A DNA stretch of 12,954 nucleotides from a bacterium BMS3Bbin02 (GTDB taxonomy: Bacteria > Actinomycetota > Acidimicrobiia > Spongiisociales > UBA5794). Numbering within the stretch: position 1 is the stretch's first letter; each line of letters starts with the position of its first letter. A program made the position numbers and the translations under genes. Under the pieces are notes generated by a model. It ran no database searches and was not told where the DNA came from. It saw only the letters and a list, made by a program, of their open reading frames with translations. Below are positions 1-7,159 of this stretch, one piece after another. The DNA is taken from positions 1 to 12,954 of the forward strand of contig BDTL01000110.1 in NCBI GenBank assembly GCA_002898115.1. The letters are read 5' to 3'.

Positions 1-367
1 CGAGGCCGGTTACTGCCCTCAGGTCATCTATGGCAGGAACGTTGGCCGGGTCCGCCATTGCACAAACGGGGCGCCCGGCGTCATATCCGAGAGGTAGAAC
101 TGTATATCGGTCCTGAAGGTATTCGGGGACCGTTGCTACCGCAGCCGGGTCGATTTGCTCTTCGCTGAGATCGACATATTCGATGCCAATCTGGGTAGCG
201 AGTGTGCGAACCAGGTCTGCCTCGAGAACGAAACCCTCTTCCACGAGGACGCGCCCAAGCGGGACGCCAGATGTCTGCTGCGTCTCAATTGCCTGATCGA
301 GCTGCTCTCGGCTTAGAAGACCCTCTTCCAAAAGCATCGTGCCCAAATGTCGGGCGTCGCTCGGCAC
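1..367 (-). CDS. PilB/GspE-type type IV pilus assembly ATPase, N-terminal part (runs off the left edge)
   Basis: The 122 visible codons form a GspE/PilB N-terminal (MshEN-type) domain: a short helical segment (LGTMLLEEGLLSREQLDQAI), a second copy-like segment (LGRVLVEEGFVLEADLV), then LATQIGIEYVDLSEEQIDP, RYTVLPLGYD and the strand CAMADPANVPAIDDLRAVTG. In this family the domain precedes the AAA+ motor that powers pilin polymerisation at the inner face of the membrane, and in some members it binds c-di-GMP. The catalytic domain lies outside the window, so PilB is preferred over GspE or a related secretion ATPase only from context: pilus genes commonly follow alaS-ruvX-mltG-aroE in Acidimicrobiia. 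The start is GTG at 367, chosen because GAGGGAGAG lies just upstream and the domain begins immediately after it. The gene is 121 bases downstream of aroE, behind a structured leader. Confidence 0.85.
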   Translation of the reverse strand, partial: MPSDARHLGTMLLEEGLLSREQLDQAIETQQTSGVPLGRVLVEEGFVLEADLVRTLATQIGIEYVDLSEEQIDPAAVATVPEYLQDRYTVLPLGYDAGRPVCAMADPANVPAIDDLRAVTGL

Positions 368-488
368 GTCTTCTCTCCCTCAGTTCCGACGTCATTCCCG
401 GACCCACGCAAGACGTGGGCATCTGAGGGTTTGTCGGCACCCCTACGGAGGTGCTTGAGGAGTTGTCTTTCGTCCGAACGGTTGTGAC
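368..488 (-). promoter_or_regulatory. Structured 5' leader of the PilB-like gene
   Basis: This gap between the aroE stop and the PilB-like GTG can fold into several paired elements (coordinates on the + strand): 437-441 with 450-454 (5 bp, extended by two G-C pairs past a bulged A), 403-408 with 414-419 (CCCACG/CGTGGG, 5-base loop), 377-383 with 423-429 (CCCTCAG/CTGAGGG), and 386-390 with 433-437 (CCGAC/GTCGG). The last two pairings interleave in the order a-b-a'-b', as in a pseudoknot. The 377-383 strand overlaps the GAGGGAGAG Shine-Dalgarno region, so pairing could mask the ribosome site. The hairpins have no U-tract behind them, so a simple intrinsic terminator for aroE is not supported. 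I do not recognise the c-di-GMP-I riboswitch consensus here. No convincing promoter was seen. Confidence 0.4.
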
Positions 489-1298
489 CTAATGTTGGTC
501 ACGGCGCCGCAGTTCTTCTGCCCGAAGTGCCTTGATCATCGCGCCGATGCTCGGTACCTGACCGGTCCAGAGCTCGAACGCGGCGACGGCCTGATGGATC
601 AACATATCGGTACCCGACGCCACCGGTTTCAGAGCCCGCCTGCACTGACTTTCCGCAGGGGTTTCGCCGTGCGCGTACACCATCTCAAACCACCCTGTCG
701 CCGCATCTACGACGGCCGCAACGTGGTTCTCGCCGTTCATGCCGACGGGGGTTGCGTTGACAACGACGCCCTCCACGGCCGAACCCCACGAGACCGTCCT
801 GCCATCGACCTCGGTCACGTCGAGCAACCGCCTCGCGTTCTCCTCGGACCGTGCGCTAACGACGAGGTCGCGACCGCTCAAGGCAACAGCCGCCGCAGCC
901 GCAGCGCCACCGGCCCCGAGCAGGAGCACCGGGCCGGCAACTGGCAGGGAGCGATGCGTCCAGGCGCCTGTGACACCCGCTACGTCAGTGTTGTGCCCAA
1001 CGAGGTGCGCCCCCGAGCGTGTCACCGTGTTGACCACTCCGGTCCGCCTAGCGAGCTCTGAGCGCTCATCCACGAACTCGTACGCAAGGCGCTTGTACGG
1101 CATTGTCACGTTGCATCCGTCGAACTGACCGTCGCGTATCTCCCGAAGACGTCGGCGGGCTTCATCCGGCCGAAGATCCCATGGTGTATACGTACCGGTG
1201 AGACCGGCGGCCGCGAGAGCGGCCTCATGGATCGCGGGTGAGAGCGAGTGTGTTGCGGGGCGACCGATGATCCCGAGGCGGAAGCCGTCGCGGGTCAC
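489..1298 (-). CDS. aroE: Shikimate dehydrogenase AroE
   Basis: AroE reduces 3-dehydroshikimate to shikimate with NADPH in aromatic amino acid biosynthesis (cytosol). The 269 residues match the usual length. The substrate domain shows HSLSPAIHEAA (17-27), NVTMPYK (63-69) with the catalytic lysine K69, and GHNTDVAG (101-108) with the catalytic aspartate D105. The nucleotide domain has LLLGAGGA at about 125-132 and NATPVGM. The C-terminal SGTDMLIHQAVAAFELWTG contains the expected glutamine. The loop usually read as D-x-x-Y-x-P-x-x-T-P appears here as EMVYAHGETP, so the acid is Glu and the first Pro is replaced, but the overall motif is retained. The GTG start at 1298 overlaps the mltG stop (GTGA), so translation is probably coupled. 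It is the last gene of the alaS-ruvX-mltG-aroE chain. Confidence 0.95.
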   Translation of the reverse strand: MTRDGFRLGIIGRPATHSLSPAIHEAALAAAGLTGTYTPWDLRPDEARRRLREIRDGQFDGCNVTMPYKRLAYEFVDERSELARRTGVVNTVTRSGAHLVGHNTDVAGVTGAWTHRSLPVAGPVLLLGAGGAAAAAAVALSGRDLVVSARSEENARRLLDVTEVDGRTVSWGSAVEGVVVNATPVGMNGENHVAAVVDAATGWFEMVYAHGETPAESQCRRALKPVASGTDMLIHQAVAAFELWTGQVPSIGAMIKALRAEELRRRDQH

Positions 1299-2431
1299 GG
1301 CAAGATACCGTCTTTGCGCGCTTGATCGACCTTGGCGTTGTGCTCAGCAAGAGTTTCCGAGAAACCGTGTTTGCCGTCGGCAGAGATGACCACGTAGTAG
1401 AAGAAGCCCGTCTCGGCCGGGTCGGCAGCTGCAGCGAGCGATGCGAGGCGGACGCCGGAGATCGGGGTCGGTGGCAGGCCTGCGACTTTGTACGTGTTCC
1501 ACGGAGAGTCGATCTCAAGATCCGACTTGAGCACCCGCCCGGGGTTTTCCCCGAGGGCATAGATAACGGTCGCGTCGATCTGCAGTGCGATGCCTGCTTC
1601 AAGGCGGTTCTCGATCACGCTCGCGATCAGTGGTCGGTCCTCTTCGAGTTTTGCCTCCTTCTCAATCAGCGAGGCAATCACTAACCCGTCGTAAGGCGTG
1701 AGGCCCGCTGCTTCGAGTGTCGACCAGTCCTGTGCCTCGATTCTGCCTTCCAGCGTCGTCGCAAGTGTCTGCAGAATATCCTCGGGTGGGGCTCCAACAA
1801 CGAACTCGTATGTGTCAGGCGCCAACAGACCTTCCCACGCCACAAGAGGCGATACTCCCGCGGGAATCTCCTCCGGGAGATACGCGGACGTGACATCGCC
1901 GGACAATAATGCGCTCTCAAGTTCGGCCACAGTAAGACCCGAAGCCTCGGAGATAGACATCAGCATTTCACCAATGCGGAGCCCTTCGATGACCGTGAGA
2001 CGAAACACTTCGTCACCCGGGGGACCCTCTATGAGAAGGGTGACAACATCATCGAACGACGAACCCGCGGGCAGGGTGTAGGCGCCTGCGCGGAGCTGGC
2101 TTGCGACACCGCTCTCGGTGACGGTCTTTTCAAACTTGCGGGCGTCGGCAATAACCCCGTGGTCTCGCAATATTTTTGAGATCGTCCGCGCCGAGGATCC
2201 CTCCGGAATCGTGAAGTCGACAGGTGTGCCCAGTACGATCTCGGACTCGCCCGCTTCGACGCCGATGGAGTCAGCCCACCCTTCGACGGTACTTCGCAGA
2301 ATTCCCCAACCAATCACGAGAATTCCGACAACCAACGCGGCGCCGACCGCCCGCATGATCCATGGCAGCCACCAGGGTGTGTTACTCGGTGGTTCAGGCT
2401 CGTGTTCGGCTACGTAGTAGTGCTCGTTCAT
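1295..2431 (-). CDS. mltG: Endolytic murein transglycosylase MltG (YceG family)
   Basis: MltG cleaves nascent peptidoglycan glycan strands next to the membrane and is thought to set strand length. The 378-aa protein has a short cytoplasmic head, one membrane helix at about residues 21-43 (ending VVGILVIGWGI), and an extracytoplasmic YceG domain. Family motifs are WEGLLAPDTYEF (199-210), IASLIEKEA (252-260) where E257 corresponds to the catalytic glutamate of E. coli MltG, SVIENRL (271-277), LQIDATVIYALG, and NTYKVAGLPPTPIS (312-325). After this last motif the usual Asn-Pro-Gly is replaced by Gly-Val-Arg. The ATG at 2431 overlaps the ruvX stop (ATGA), and its own stop overlaps aroE. Placement between ruvX and aroE is the standard actinobacterial arrangement. 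Confidence 0.95.
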   Translation of the reverse strand: MNEHYYVAEHEPEPPSNTPWWLPWIMRAVGAALVVGILVIGWGILRSTVEGWADSIGVEAGESEIVLGTPVDFTIPEGSSARTISKILRDHGVIADARKFEKTVTESGVASQLRAGAYTLPAGSSFDDVVTLLIEGPPGDEVFRLTVIEGLRIGEMLMSISEASGLTVAELESALLSGDVTSAYLPEEIPAGVSPLVAWEGLLAPDTYEFVVGAPPEDILQTLATTLEGRIEAQDWSTLEAAGLTPYDGLVIASLIEKEAKLEEDRPLIASVIENRLEAGIALQIDATVIYALGENPGRVLKSDLEIDSPWNTYKVAGLPPTPISGVRLASLAAAADPAETGFFYYVVISADGKHGFSETLAEHNAKVDQARKDGILP

Positions 2432-2856
2432 TGAGTTGGTCTCGTCGGTCTATCGAGGTACGTCTGGAGTATGAAACTTGCCGCTATTTTGTCGATCATC
2501 TTCTTGCGATCCGCCCGTCGGACATTGCCCTCAAGGAGTGCACGCTCGGCCTGTGCCGTCGTAAATCGCTCGTCAACAAATACGATCGGCAGTCCCGTAG
2601 CGTCATGAGCTTGCTTGGCGACTCGTTCAGCTCGTTCGACCGCCGGCCCCTCGTGACCCGACAGCGATGTCGGACGTCCAACCACGACAAGCACGACCTC
2701 GTACTCGTCGCAAATTGCCCGGACTTCCGATACGAAGTCTCGCTGTTTGGTATCAATAACGGCATGCGGTGACGCGATGATACCGGCGGGGTCGGATAAC
2801 GCGATGCCTATCCGTCGCTCCCCCGGGTCGATGCCGAGAATACGACCGTCGGTCAC
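2428..2856 (-). CDS. ruvX: Holliday-junction resolvase-like / pre-16S rRNA-processing nuclease RuvX (YqgF)
   Basis: This is a 142-aa RNase H-fold protein of the YqgF family, which trims the 5' end of 16S rRNA in E. coli and resembles RuvC resolvases. Visible motifs are GIDPGERRIGIALSD near the N-terminus with the first catalytic aspartate, VVVGRPTSLSG in the middle, FVDERFTTAQAE with the second acid, and DKIAASFILQTYLD near the end with the last aspartate. Length and motif order fit the family fully. The GTG at 2856 overlaps the alaS stop (GTGA) and its stop overlaps the mltG ATG, so it sits in the middle of a translationally coupled operon. The exact substrate in actinobacteria (rRNA or DNA) cannot be decided from sequence. 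Confidence 0.93.
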   Translation of the reverse strand: MTDGRILGIDPGERRIGIALSDPAGIIASPHAVIDTKQRDFVSEVRAICDEYEVVLVVVGRPTSLSGHEGPAVERAERVAKQAHDATGLPIVFVDERFTTAQAERALLEGNVRRADRKKMIDKIAASFILQTYLDRPTRPTQ

Positions 2857-5477
2857 CGGCCCGCCAACGTATCGCGCGCAAGGCTTCGTGCCGTCTCCAG
2901 CGCCTCCGCCATGCGATCGCCATTGGGACCGCCCGCCTGGCTGAGCTGCGGGTCCCGGGAGCCGCCACCGCCCAGCACCCTGGCGGCAGGCCCGACGAAG
3001 TCGCCGGCAGATACCCCGGCAGCTACAAGGTCGTCCGACACTATTCCAACAAGGACGCCCTTGCCGGCGTTCACCGACCCCACGATTGCCACCCCCGAGC
3101 CGATCTGCTCACGGAGCTGGTATGCCAGCGCACGCAATTCGCCGGCATCCGCGTTGTCCTGCACAACGACGAGCAACCCGGCCCCTTTGATCATCTCAAC
3201 ATCGTCCGCGAGCGTCGACGCCGTGTGGCTTCGCGTCTGTGCCTCGAACTGTTCGATGCGGGCCTCTTGGTCTGCCATGCGGCTATTGAGGCTCTGTGCC
3301 GCGGTGAGCACATTTCCAGGTTGCGTGCGCAGTTCAGCGGCAACGCCCTCCAACTCTCGGCGCATTCCAACAAGATGTTCGTACGCCCGTACACCGGTCA
3401 GCGCCTCGACACGCCGCACGTTTGATCCGACCGATCCTTCGCTGATCAGCAACAACGGCCCAACCTGGCCCGTGGATGACACATGAGTACCTCCGCAGAA
3501 CTCAGTCGAGAACTCGCCCGTCTTGACGACCCGGACCTCATCCCCATACTTGTCACCAAAGAACGCTATGGCGCCCATCCGTTCCGCTTCGGTCTTTGAT
3601 GTGACCAGGGTGTCGACCTGTGCATTGTCGATGACCTGTTCGTTCACCAGCAGTTCCACGTCACGCAGTTCTTCAGGAGCAACCGCCGTGTAGTGGTTGA
3701 AATCGAAGCGGAGCCGATCCGGCGCCACCAGCGAACCGGCCTGTTGCACGTGATCGCCGATCACGTCTCGTAGAGCGGCATGGAGAAGATGTGTGCCGGT
3801 GTGGTTCTTTCTGAGATACTCACGCCGTTGGTGATCGATGACGGCGGTCACCTCCTGCCCGACCTGGACATATCCCTTGCTGACTCTGCCGCGATGCCCG
3901 TGGATGCCTTGCAGGGCGTGCTGGGTGTCGCGCACCACAAGGGTGCCGGTTGCTGTCGTCAGGGTCCCGGTGTCGCCCATCTGTCCGCCAGACTCTGCAT
4001 AAAACGGCGTCCTATCCAGGAATACCTCGATGTCTTGACCCGCGTCGGCGCGTTGCACGGACTCACCTTCGCGGAGGATCGCGAGTGTCGTGGCGCCGCC
4101 CGCCTCCCGGCCGTAGCCAATGAACTCCGTGGGATCCACGTCTCGCAGCAATGTGCGGTAGAGATCGCCGGCGTCGGCAGCCCCCGCCCCCTTGAACGCA
4201 GCCCGGGCACGGTCGCGTTGTGCCTCCATCTCGACGTCGAACACAACGCGATCGAGTTCGATCCCTCGCTCAGCCAGGATCTCCTCTGTCAACTCCACCG
4301 GGAACCCGAACGTGTCATGAAGTTTGAACGCGGTCCCTCCTGAGAACGCCTCCCCGTCTTCAAGAGTCGCCAGTTCGTTGTCGAGCAATTGATTGCCGGC
4401 TTCCAGCGTTTTGCGGAACTGAACTTCTTCGCGCTCGGCCAGGGTCAGAATCGAATCTCGGTTCTCTTGGAGGCTCGGATATGCCTCGCCCATGACATCG
4501 ATTGTTGCGTTCACCATTGTCGGGATGATCAGATCGGTGGCGCCGAGGGTGTACCCGTGCCGAACGGCCCGGCGCAGCAGGCGACGAAGGATGTATCCGC
4601 GCCCCTCGTTGGACGGGACGACCTTGTCGTTGATGAGGTGAGCGACCGCACGACCATGGTCCGCAAGGATCTTGAGGCTGACGTCGTTCGGACCGTTGGC
4701 ACCGAACGTTTTTCCCGTGGCGTTCTCGGCCGCCGCGATGATGGTGCGTACTTCATCGGTCTCGAACAGTGTCTCGGTTCCTTGAAGAGCCATCGCAATG
4801 CGCTCCAGACCAGCTCCAGTGTCGATGTTCTTTGCCGGCAGGTCACCAACGATGTTGTACGGCACGTCCTGGATGTGAGCCATGAAGACAAGGTTCCATA
4901 TCTCGACGAAACGGTCCTCGTCGCCACCGATGGCGCCCCCGCCATGCCCATAGTGATCGCCGCGGTCATAGAAGATTTCCGAGGAAAGGCCACAGGGGCC
5001 GGCGACACCCATCTGCCAGAAGTTGTCCTTGTCGCCGCGCTGTACTCGCTCGGCGGGCACCCCGACCTGGTCGATCCAGATGGCCGCAGCGTCGTCGTCC
5101 GTCTTGTGCACGGTGTACCAAAGACGTTCCGGATCGAACCCGAACCCCTCGGTCATAAGGTCGTACGCGTAGGCACACGCCTCCTGTTTGAAGTAGTCGC
5201 CGAACGAAAAACTCCCGAGCATCTCAAAGAATGTCATGTGCCGGGCGGTCGTCCCGACGATGTCAATGTCTCCGGTGCGAATGCACTTCTGCACTGACGT
5301 TGCCCTGAGATACGGGGCGGGCTCTTCACCGAGTAGGTACGGTTTGAACGGCACCATGCCGGCCACGGTGAGCAGCAACGTCGGATCGATCGGGATAAGG
5401 GAGGCCGACGGGACCACCGTGTGGCCTCGTTTCTCGAAGAAATCAAGGAATGTTGAGCGAATCTGCTGAATCTGCAT
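2853..5477 (-). CDS. alaS: Alanyl-tRNA synthetase
   Basis: AlaRS charges tRNA-Ala and edits mischarged Ser and Gly. The 874 residues match the bacterial norm. The class II catalytic core is at the N-terminus, with TSVQKCIRTGD (60-70), the motif 2 region MTFFEMLGSFSFGDYF (81-96) and NIDTGAGLERIAM (217-229). The editing domain has HTGTH (559-563) and CGGTH (661-665), which supply the zinc/editing residues. A C-Ala/DHHA1 tail follows, ending with LGGGGSRDPQLSQAGGPN. The gene is intact. The ATG at 5477 was chosen because MQIQQIRSTFLDFFEKRGH is the canonical N-terminus. No Shine-Dalgarno is visible: the preceding bases are CTCTCCACTCCCC. It follows the 66-aa gene by 20 bases and overlaps ruvX by 4 bases. 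No T-box leader can fit in the short gap. Confidence 0.97.
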   Translation of the reverse strand: MQIQQIRSTFLDFFEKRGHTVVPSASLIPIDPTLLLTVAGMVPFKPYLLGEEPAPYLRATSVQKCIRTGDIDIVGTTARHMTFFEMLGSFSFGDYFKQEACAYAYDLMTEGFGFDPERLWYTVHKTDDDAAAIWIDQVGVPAERVQRGDKDNFWQMGVAGPCGLSSEIFYDRGDHYGHGGGAIGGDEDRFVEIWNLVFMAHIQDVPYNIVGDLPAKNIDTGAGLERIAMALQGTETLFETDEVRTIIAAAENATGKTFGANGPNDVSLKILADHGRAVAHLINDKVVPSNEGRGYILRRLLRRAVRHGYTLGATDLIIPTMVNATIDVMGEAYPSLQENRDSILTLAEREEVQFRKTLEAGNQLLDNELATLEDGEAFSGGTAFKLHDTFGFPVELTEEILAERGIELDRVVFDVEMEAQRDRARAAFKGAGAADAGDLYRTLLRDVDPTEFIGYGREAGGATTLAILREGESVQRADAGQDIEVFLDRTPFYAESGGQMGDTGTLTTATGTLVVRDTQHALQGIHGHRGRVSKGYVQVGQEVTAVIDHQRREYLRKNHTGTHLLHAALRDVIGDHVQQAGSLVAPDRLRFDFNHYTAVAPEELRDVELLVNEQVIDNAQVDTLVTSKTEAERMGAIAFFGDKYGDEVRVVKTGEFSTEFCGGTHVSSTGQVGPLLLISEGSVGSNVRRVEALTGVRAYEHLVGMRRELEGVAAELRTQPGNVLTAAQSLNSRMADQEARIEQFEAQTRSHTASTLADDVEMIKGAGLLVVVQDNADAGELRALAYQLREQIGSGVAIVGSVNAGKGVLVGIVSDDLVAAGVSAGDFVGPAARVLGGGGSRDPQLSQAGGPNGDRMAEALETARSLARDTLAGR

Positions 5478-5486
5478 GGGGAGTGG

Positions 5487-5492
5487 AGAGTA
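5487..5492 (-). promoter_or_regulatory. Possible -10 box for a leaderless alaS transcript
   Basis: On the minus strand TACTCT (TANNNT type) lies 9 bases before the alaS ATG, which has no Shine-Dalgarno. The arrangement would put the transcript start at or next to the ATG. No good -35 is visible, and alaS may simply be cotranscribed with the gene upstream. Confidence 0.25.
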
Positions 5493-5497
5493 GTCGG

Positions 5498-5698
5498 TCA
5501 GGGCTGCTGGTTAGGCTTTGCAGGACTCACACCGTCCGCGACTCGGTCAATGACCCCTGCGACACCACGAACACCGATCTTCGCGGCGTTCCGCGCATTG
5601 AGCGCCTCACGAGCGCGACGCAGCTTGGCCGCCGCGACAACTCCGCCGCTCACCGTGGCGATCACCCCGAGTACGAACCATCGAACACGCATAAACAT
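5498..5698 (-). CDS. Small membrane-anchored protein upstream of alaS (DUF6167-like by position)
   Basis: The gene encodes 66 aa with one N-terminal membrane helix (RWFVLGVIATVSGGVVAAA) and a basic, alanine-rich cytoplasmic tail (KLRRAREALNARNAAK) ending in a polar stretch. Function is unknown. Small one-helix proteins of this shape, some classed as DUF6167, stand just upstream of alaS in many actinobacteria, and this assignment rests on position and architecture rather than on a recognisable motif. The start is uncertain: ATG at 5698 fits a leaderless transcript, a second ATG lies at 5692, and an in-frame TTG at 5707 would add three residues. No Shine-Dalgarno precedes any of them. It lies between rarA (54 bases upstream) and alaS (20 bases downstream). 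Confidence 0.75.
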   Translation of the reverse strand: MFMRVRWFVLGVIATVSGGVVAAAKLRRAREALNARNAAKIGVRGVAGVIDRVADGVSPAKPNQQP

Positions 5699-5705
5699 AG
5701 GTATC

Positions 5706-5711
5706 AATGTA
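5706..5711 (-). promoter_or_regulatory. Possible -10 box for the small gene upstream of alaS
   Basis: TACATT on the minus strand is 7 bases before the ATG at 5698, a spacing expected for leaderless transcription. The candidate -35 region, in the gap after rarA, is weak. If real, this promoter would drive the alaS-ruvX-mltG-aroE operon independently of rarA. Confidence 0.3.
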
Positions 5712-5752
5712 GTCGGTTGGGACGGGCGAGAACCAGGAACCTCGCAGATCGG

Positions 5753-7096
5753 CTACGACTCATCGCCCATCGGTCGCGGAGGTTTCCCCAGCACACCGTC
5801 GACCTGTTTCAACCAGTCGGCGTGACGCTGTTCAGCGCCTTGGGCTCGAGGGCGATACACGATCGATGACGCGATCTCAGGAGGGAGATACGACTGTGCG
5901 ACAATGCTTCCCTTGGCCGCATGCGGATAGATGTAGTCGACGCCGTGGCCCAGTGCTGCGAGGCCGGGCAGGGCGGCATTCCGTAGATGTGGAGGAACCT
6001 CGGCTGCAGGCGACGACTCGACGAGGTCCTTCGCCGACGCCATGGCGGTCTTCACCGAGTTTGACTTGGGCGCCAGGGCAAGGAATAGCGTTGCATGCGC
6101 AAGCGCGAATTCGCATTCCGGGTACCCGACCCGTTCGACGGCCGCGAAACAGTCGATAGCAACCGTCAACGCGCGACTATCAGCTAGACCAATATCTTCG
6201 CTGGCGAACACGATAAGCCGACGGGCGAGGAACTTCGGATCCTCCCCTGCGGTAACCATCGTACTCAGCCAGTACATGGCCGCATCGGGATCCGACCCAC
6301 GCATACTCTTGATGTAGGCCGAAATCATGTCGTAGTGTCGGTCGCCGGTCTTGTCGTAACGCACAATTCTGCGCTGGAGAGCTTCCGTAACCGCGGCCTC
6401 GTCGATCGCGGTACCGCGATGTGTTGCGATTTTCGCTGCCACATCGAGAGTCGTAAGCGCTAACCGGGCGTCTCCACCCACGCGTTCGGAGAGAACCGAG
6501 CGACCGTCCGGCGACAGAGGCGCTACCCCACCCAATCCCCTCGATGAATCAGCGACGGCGCGATCCAGCAATCCCCCGACCTCGTCGGGTGTCAACGGTT
6601 TCGTCTGGAAGAGTGTTGCCCGAGAGATGAGCGGAGCGTTGACTTCGAAGAATGGGTTCTCGGTAGTGGCGCCCACGAGGACGACGGTGCCGTCCTCAAC
6701 TCCCGGAAGCAGCGCGTCTTGCTGCGACTTTGAGAACCGGTGAATCTCATCGATGAAGAGCAGCGTCCGACCCTGGTCGTTGTCGATCCGTTGCTGAGCG
6801 ATAGCGAGAACCTCACGAACGTCCTTCACCCCGGCGGAGGTAGCCGAGAGCTGGACAAAGTGGGCGTCAGCGTACTTCGCGACGAGTCGTGCGAGGGTCG
6901 TCTTGCCGGTGCCCGGTGGCCCCCATAGGATCATCGAAACAGGGTTACCCGACGTCACAAGCGCCCGAAACGATGCGTCGGGATCTAACAGGTGCCGCTG
7001 GCCGGCAACGTCGTCAAGGGAACGAGGTCGCATACGCGCCGCAAGCGGAGCGGCGTTGAGCCGCCGCTCCTCACGCTGTTCGGCAAACAGATCCAT
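5753..7096 (-). CDS. rarA: Replication-associated AAA+ ATPase RarA (MgsA)
   Basis: RarA is a tetrameric AAA+ ATPase related to clamp loaders and RuvB that acts at stalled replication forks. The 447-aa protein begins with the typical MDLFAEQREERRLNAAPLAA and has LDDVAGQRHLL (27-37), Walker A GPPGTGKTT (59-67), Walker B LLFIDEIHRF (112-121), sensor 1 GATTENP (142-148) and an SRA arginine-finger region (158-160). The C-terminal half contains the MgsA-type oligomerisation domain, with KTGDRHYDMISAYIKSMRGS, a stretch around ARRLIVFASEDIGLAD, and the terminal YIYPHAAKGSIVAQSYLP. Length and all motifs are intact. The ATG at 7096 has no Shine-Dalgarno but has TAGCGT 6 bases upstream. Position directly before the alaS block is common in actinobacteria. 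Confidence 0.96.
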   Translation of the reverse strand: MDLFAEQREERRLNAAPLAARMRPRSLDDVAGQRHLLDPDASFRALVTSGNPVSMILWGPPGTGKTTLARLVAKYADAHFVQLSATSAGVKDVREVLAIAQQRIDNDQGRTLLFIDEIHRFSKSQQDALLPGVEDGTVVLVGATTENPFFEVNAPLISRATLFQTKPLTPDEVGGLLDRAVADSSRGLGGVAPLSPDGRSVLSERVGGDARLALTTLDVAAKIATHRGTAIDEAAVTEALQRRIVRYDKTGDRHYDMISAYIKSMRGSDPDAAMYWLSTMVTAGEDPKFLARRLIVFASEDIGLADSRALTVAIDCFAAVERVGYPECEFALAHATLFLALAPKSNSVKTAMASAKDLVESSPAAEVPPHLRNAALPGLAALGHGVDYIYPHAAKGSIVAQSYLPPEIASSIVYRPRAQGAEQRHADWLKQVDGVLGKPPRPMGDES

Positions 7097-7102
7097 GTAA
7101 CA

Positions 7103-7108
7103 ACGCTA
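7103..7108 (-). promoter_or_regulatory. Possible -10 box for a leaderless rarA transcript
   Basis: TAGCGT on the minus strand ends 6 bases before the rarA ATG, which lacks a Shine-Dalgarno. This places the likely transcription start on the A of the ATG. The -35 region (near GTGAAC at 7126-7131) is poor and abuts a 14-base palindrome, so activator dependence is possible. Confidence 0.35.
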
Positions 7109-7130
7109 GCGGAGTCACCGGGCTGGTTCA

Positions 7131-7144
7131 CCACACATGTGTGG
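7131..7144. promoter_or_regulatory. Perfect 14-bp palindrome upstream of rarA
   Basis: CCACACATGTGTGG equals its own reverse complement. It lies in the 63-base gap between the small zinc-ribbon gene and rarA. If rarA transcription starts at its ATG, the palindrome is centred at -41.5, a classic position for a dimeric activator overlapping the -35. It does not match the actinobacterial SOS box (GAAC-N4-GTTC). Confidence 0.4.
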
Positions 7145-7159
7145 CGTCATGTGCGCGTC

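Noticed and set aside
368..488. c-di-GMP-I riboswitch ahead of the PilB-like gene
   Set aside because: The conserved core sequences and element order of that class could not be found; only generic pairings are present.
492..1061. Long open frame on the + strand across aroE
   Set aside because: It lies wholly over aroE, which has all family motifs; the + strand product shows no motif or ribosome site and is a by-product of high GC.
3748..3766. 19-base interrupted palindrome with 9-bp arms inside alaS
   Set aside because: It encodes the conserved VIGDHVQQAG segment of AlaRS, so the symmetry is most simply a result of coding constraint.
4389..5297. 302-codon open frame on the + strand over alaS
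   Set aside because: alaS is unmistakable on the opposite strand; the antisense frame has no recognisable domain.
7131..7144. SOS (LexA) box upstream of rarA
   Set aside because: The palindrome CCACACATGTGTGG lacks the GAAC/GTTC half-sites of actinobacterial LexA operators.
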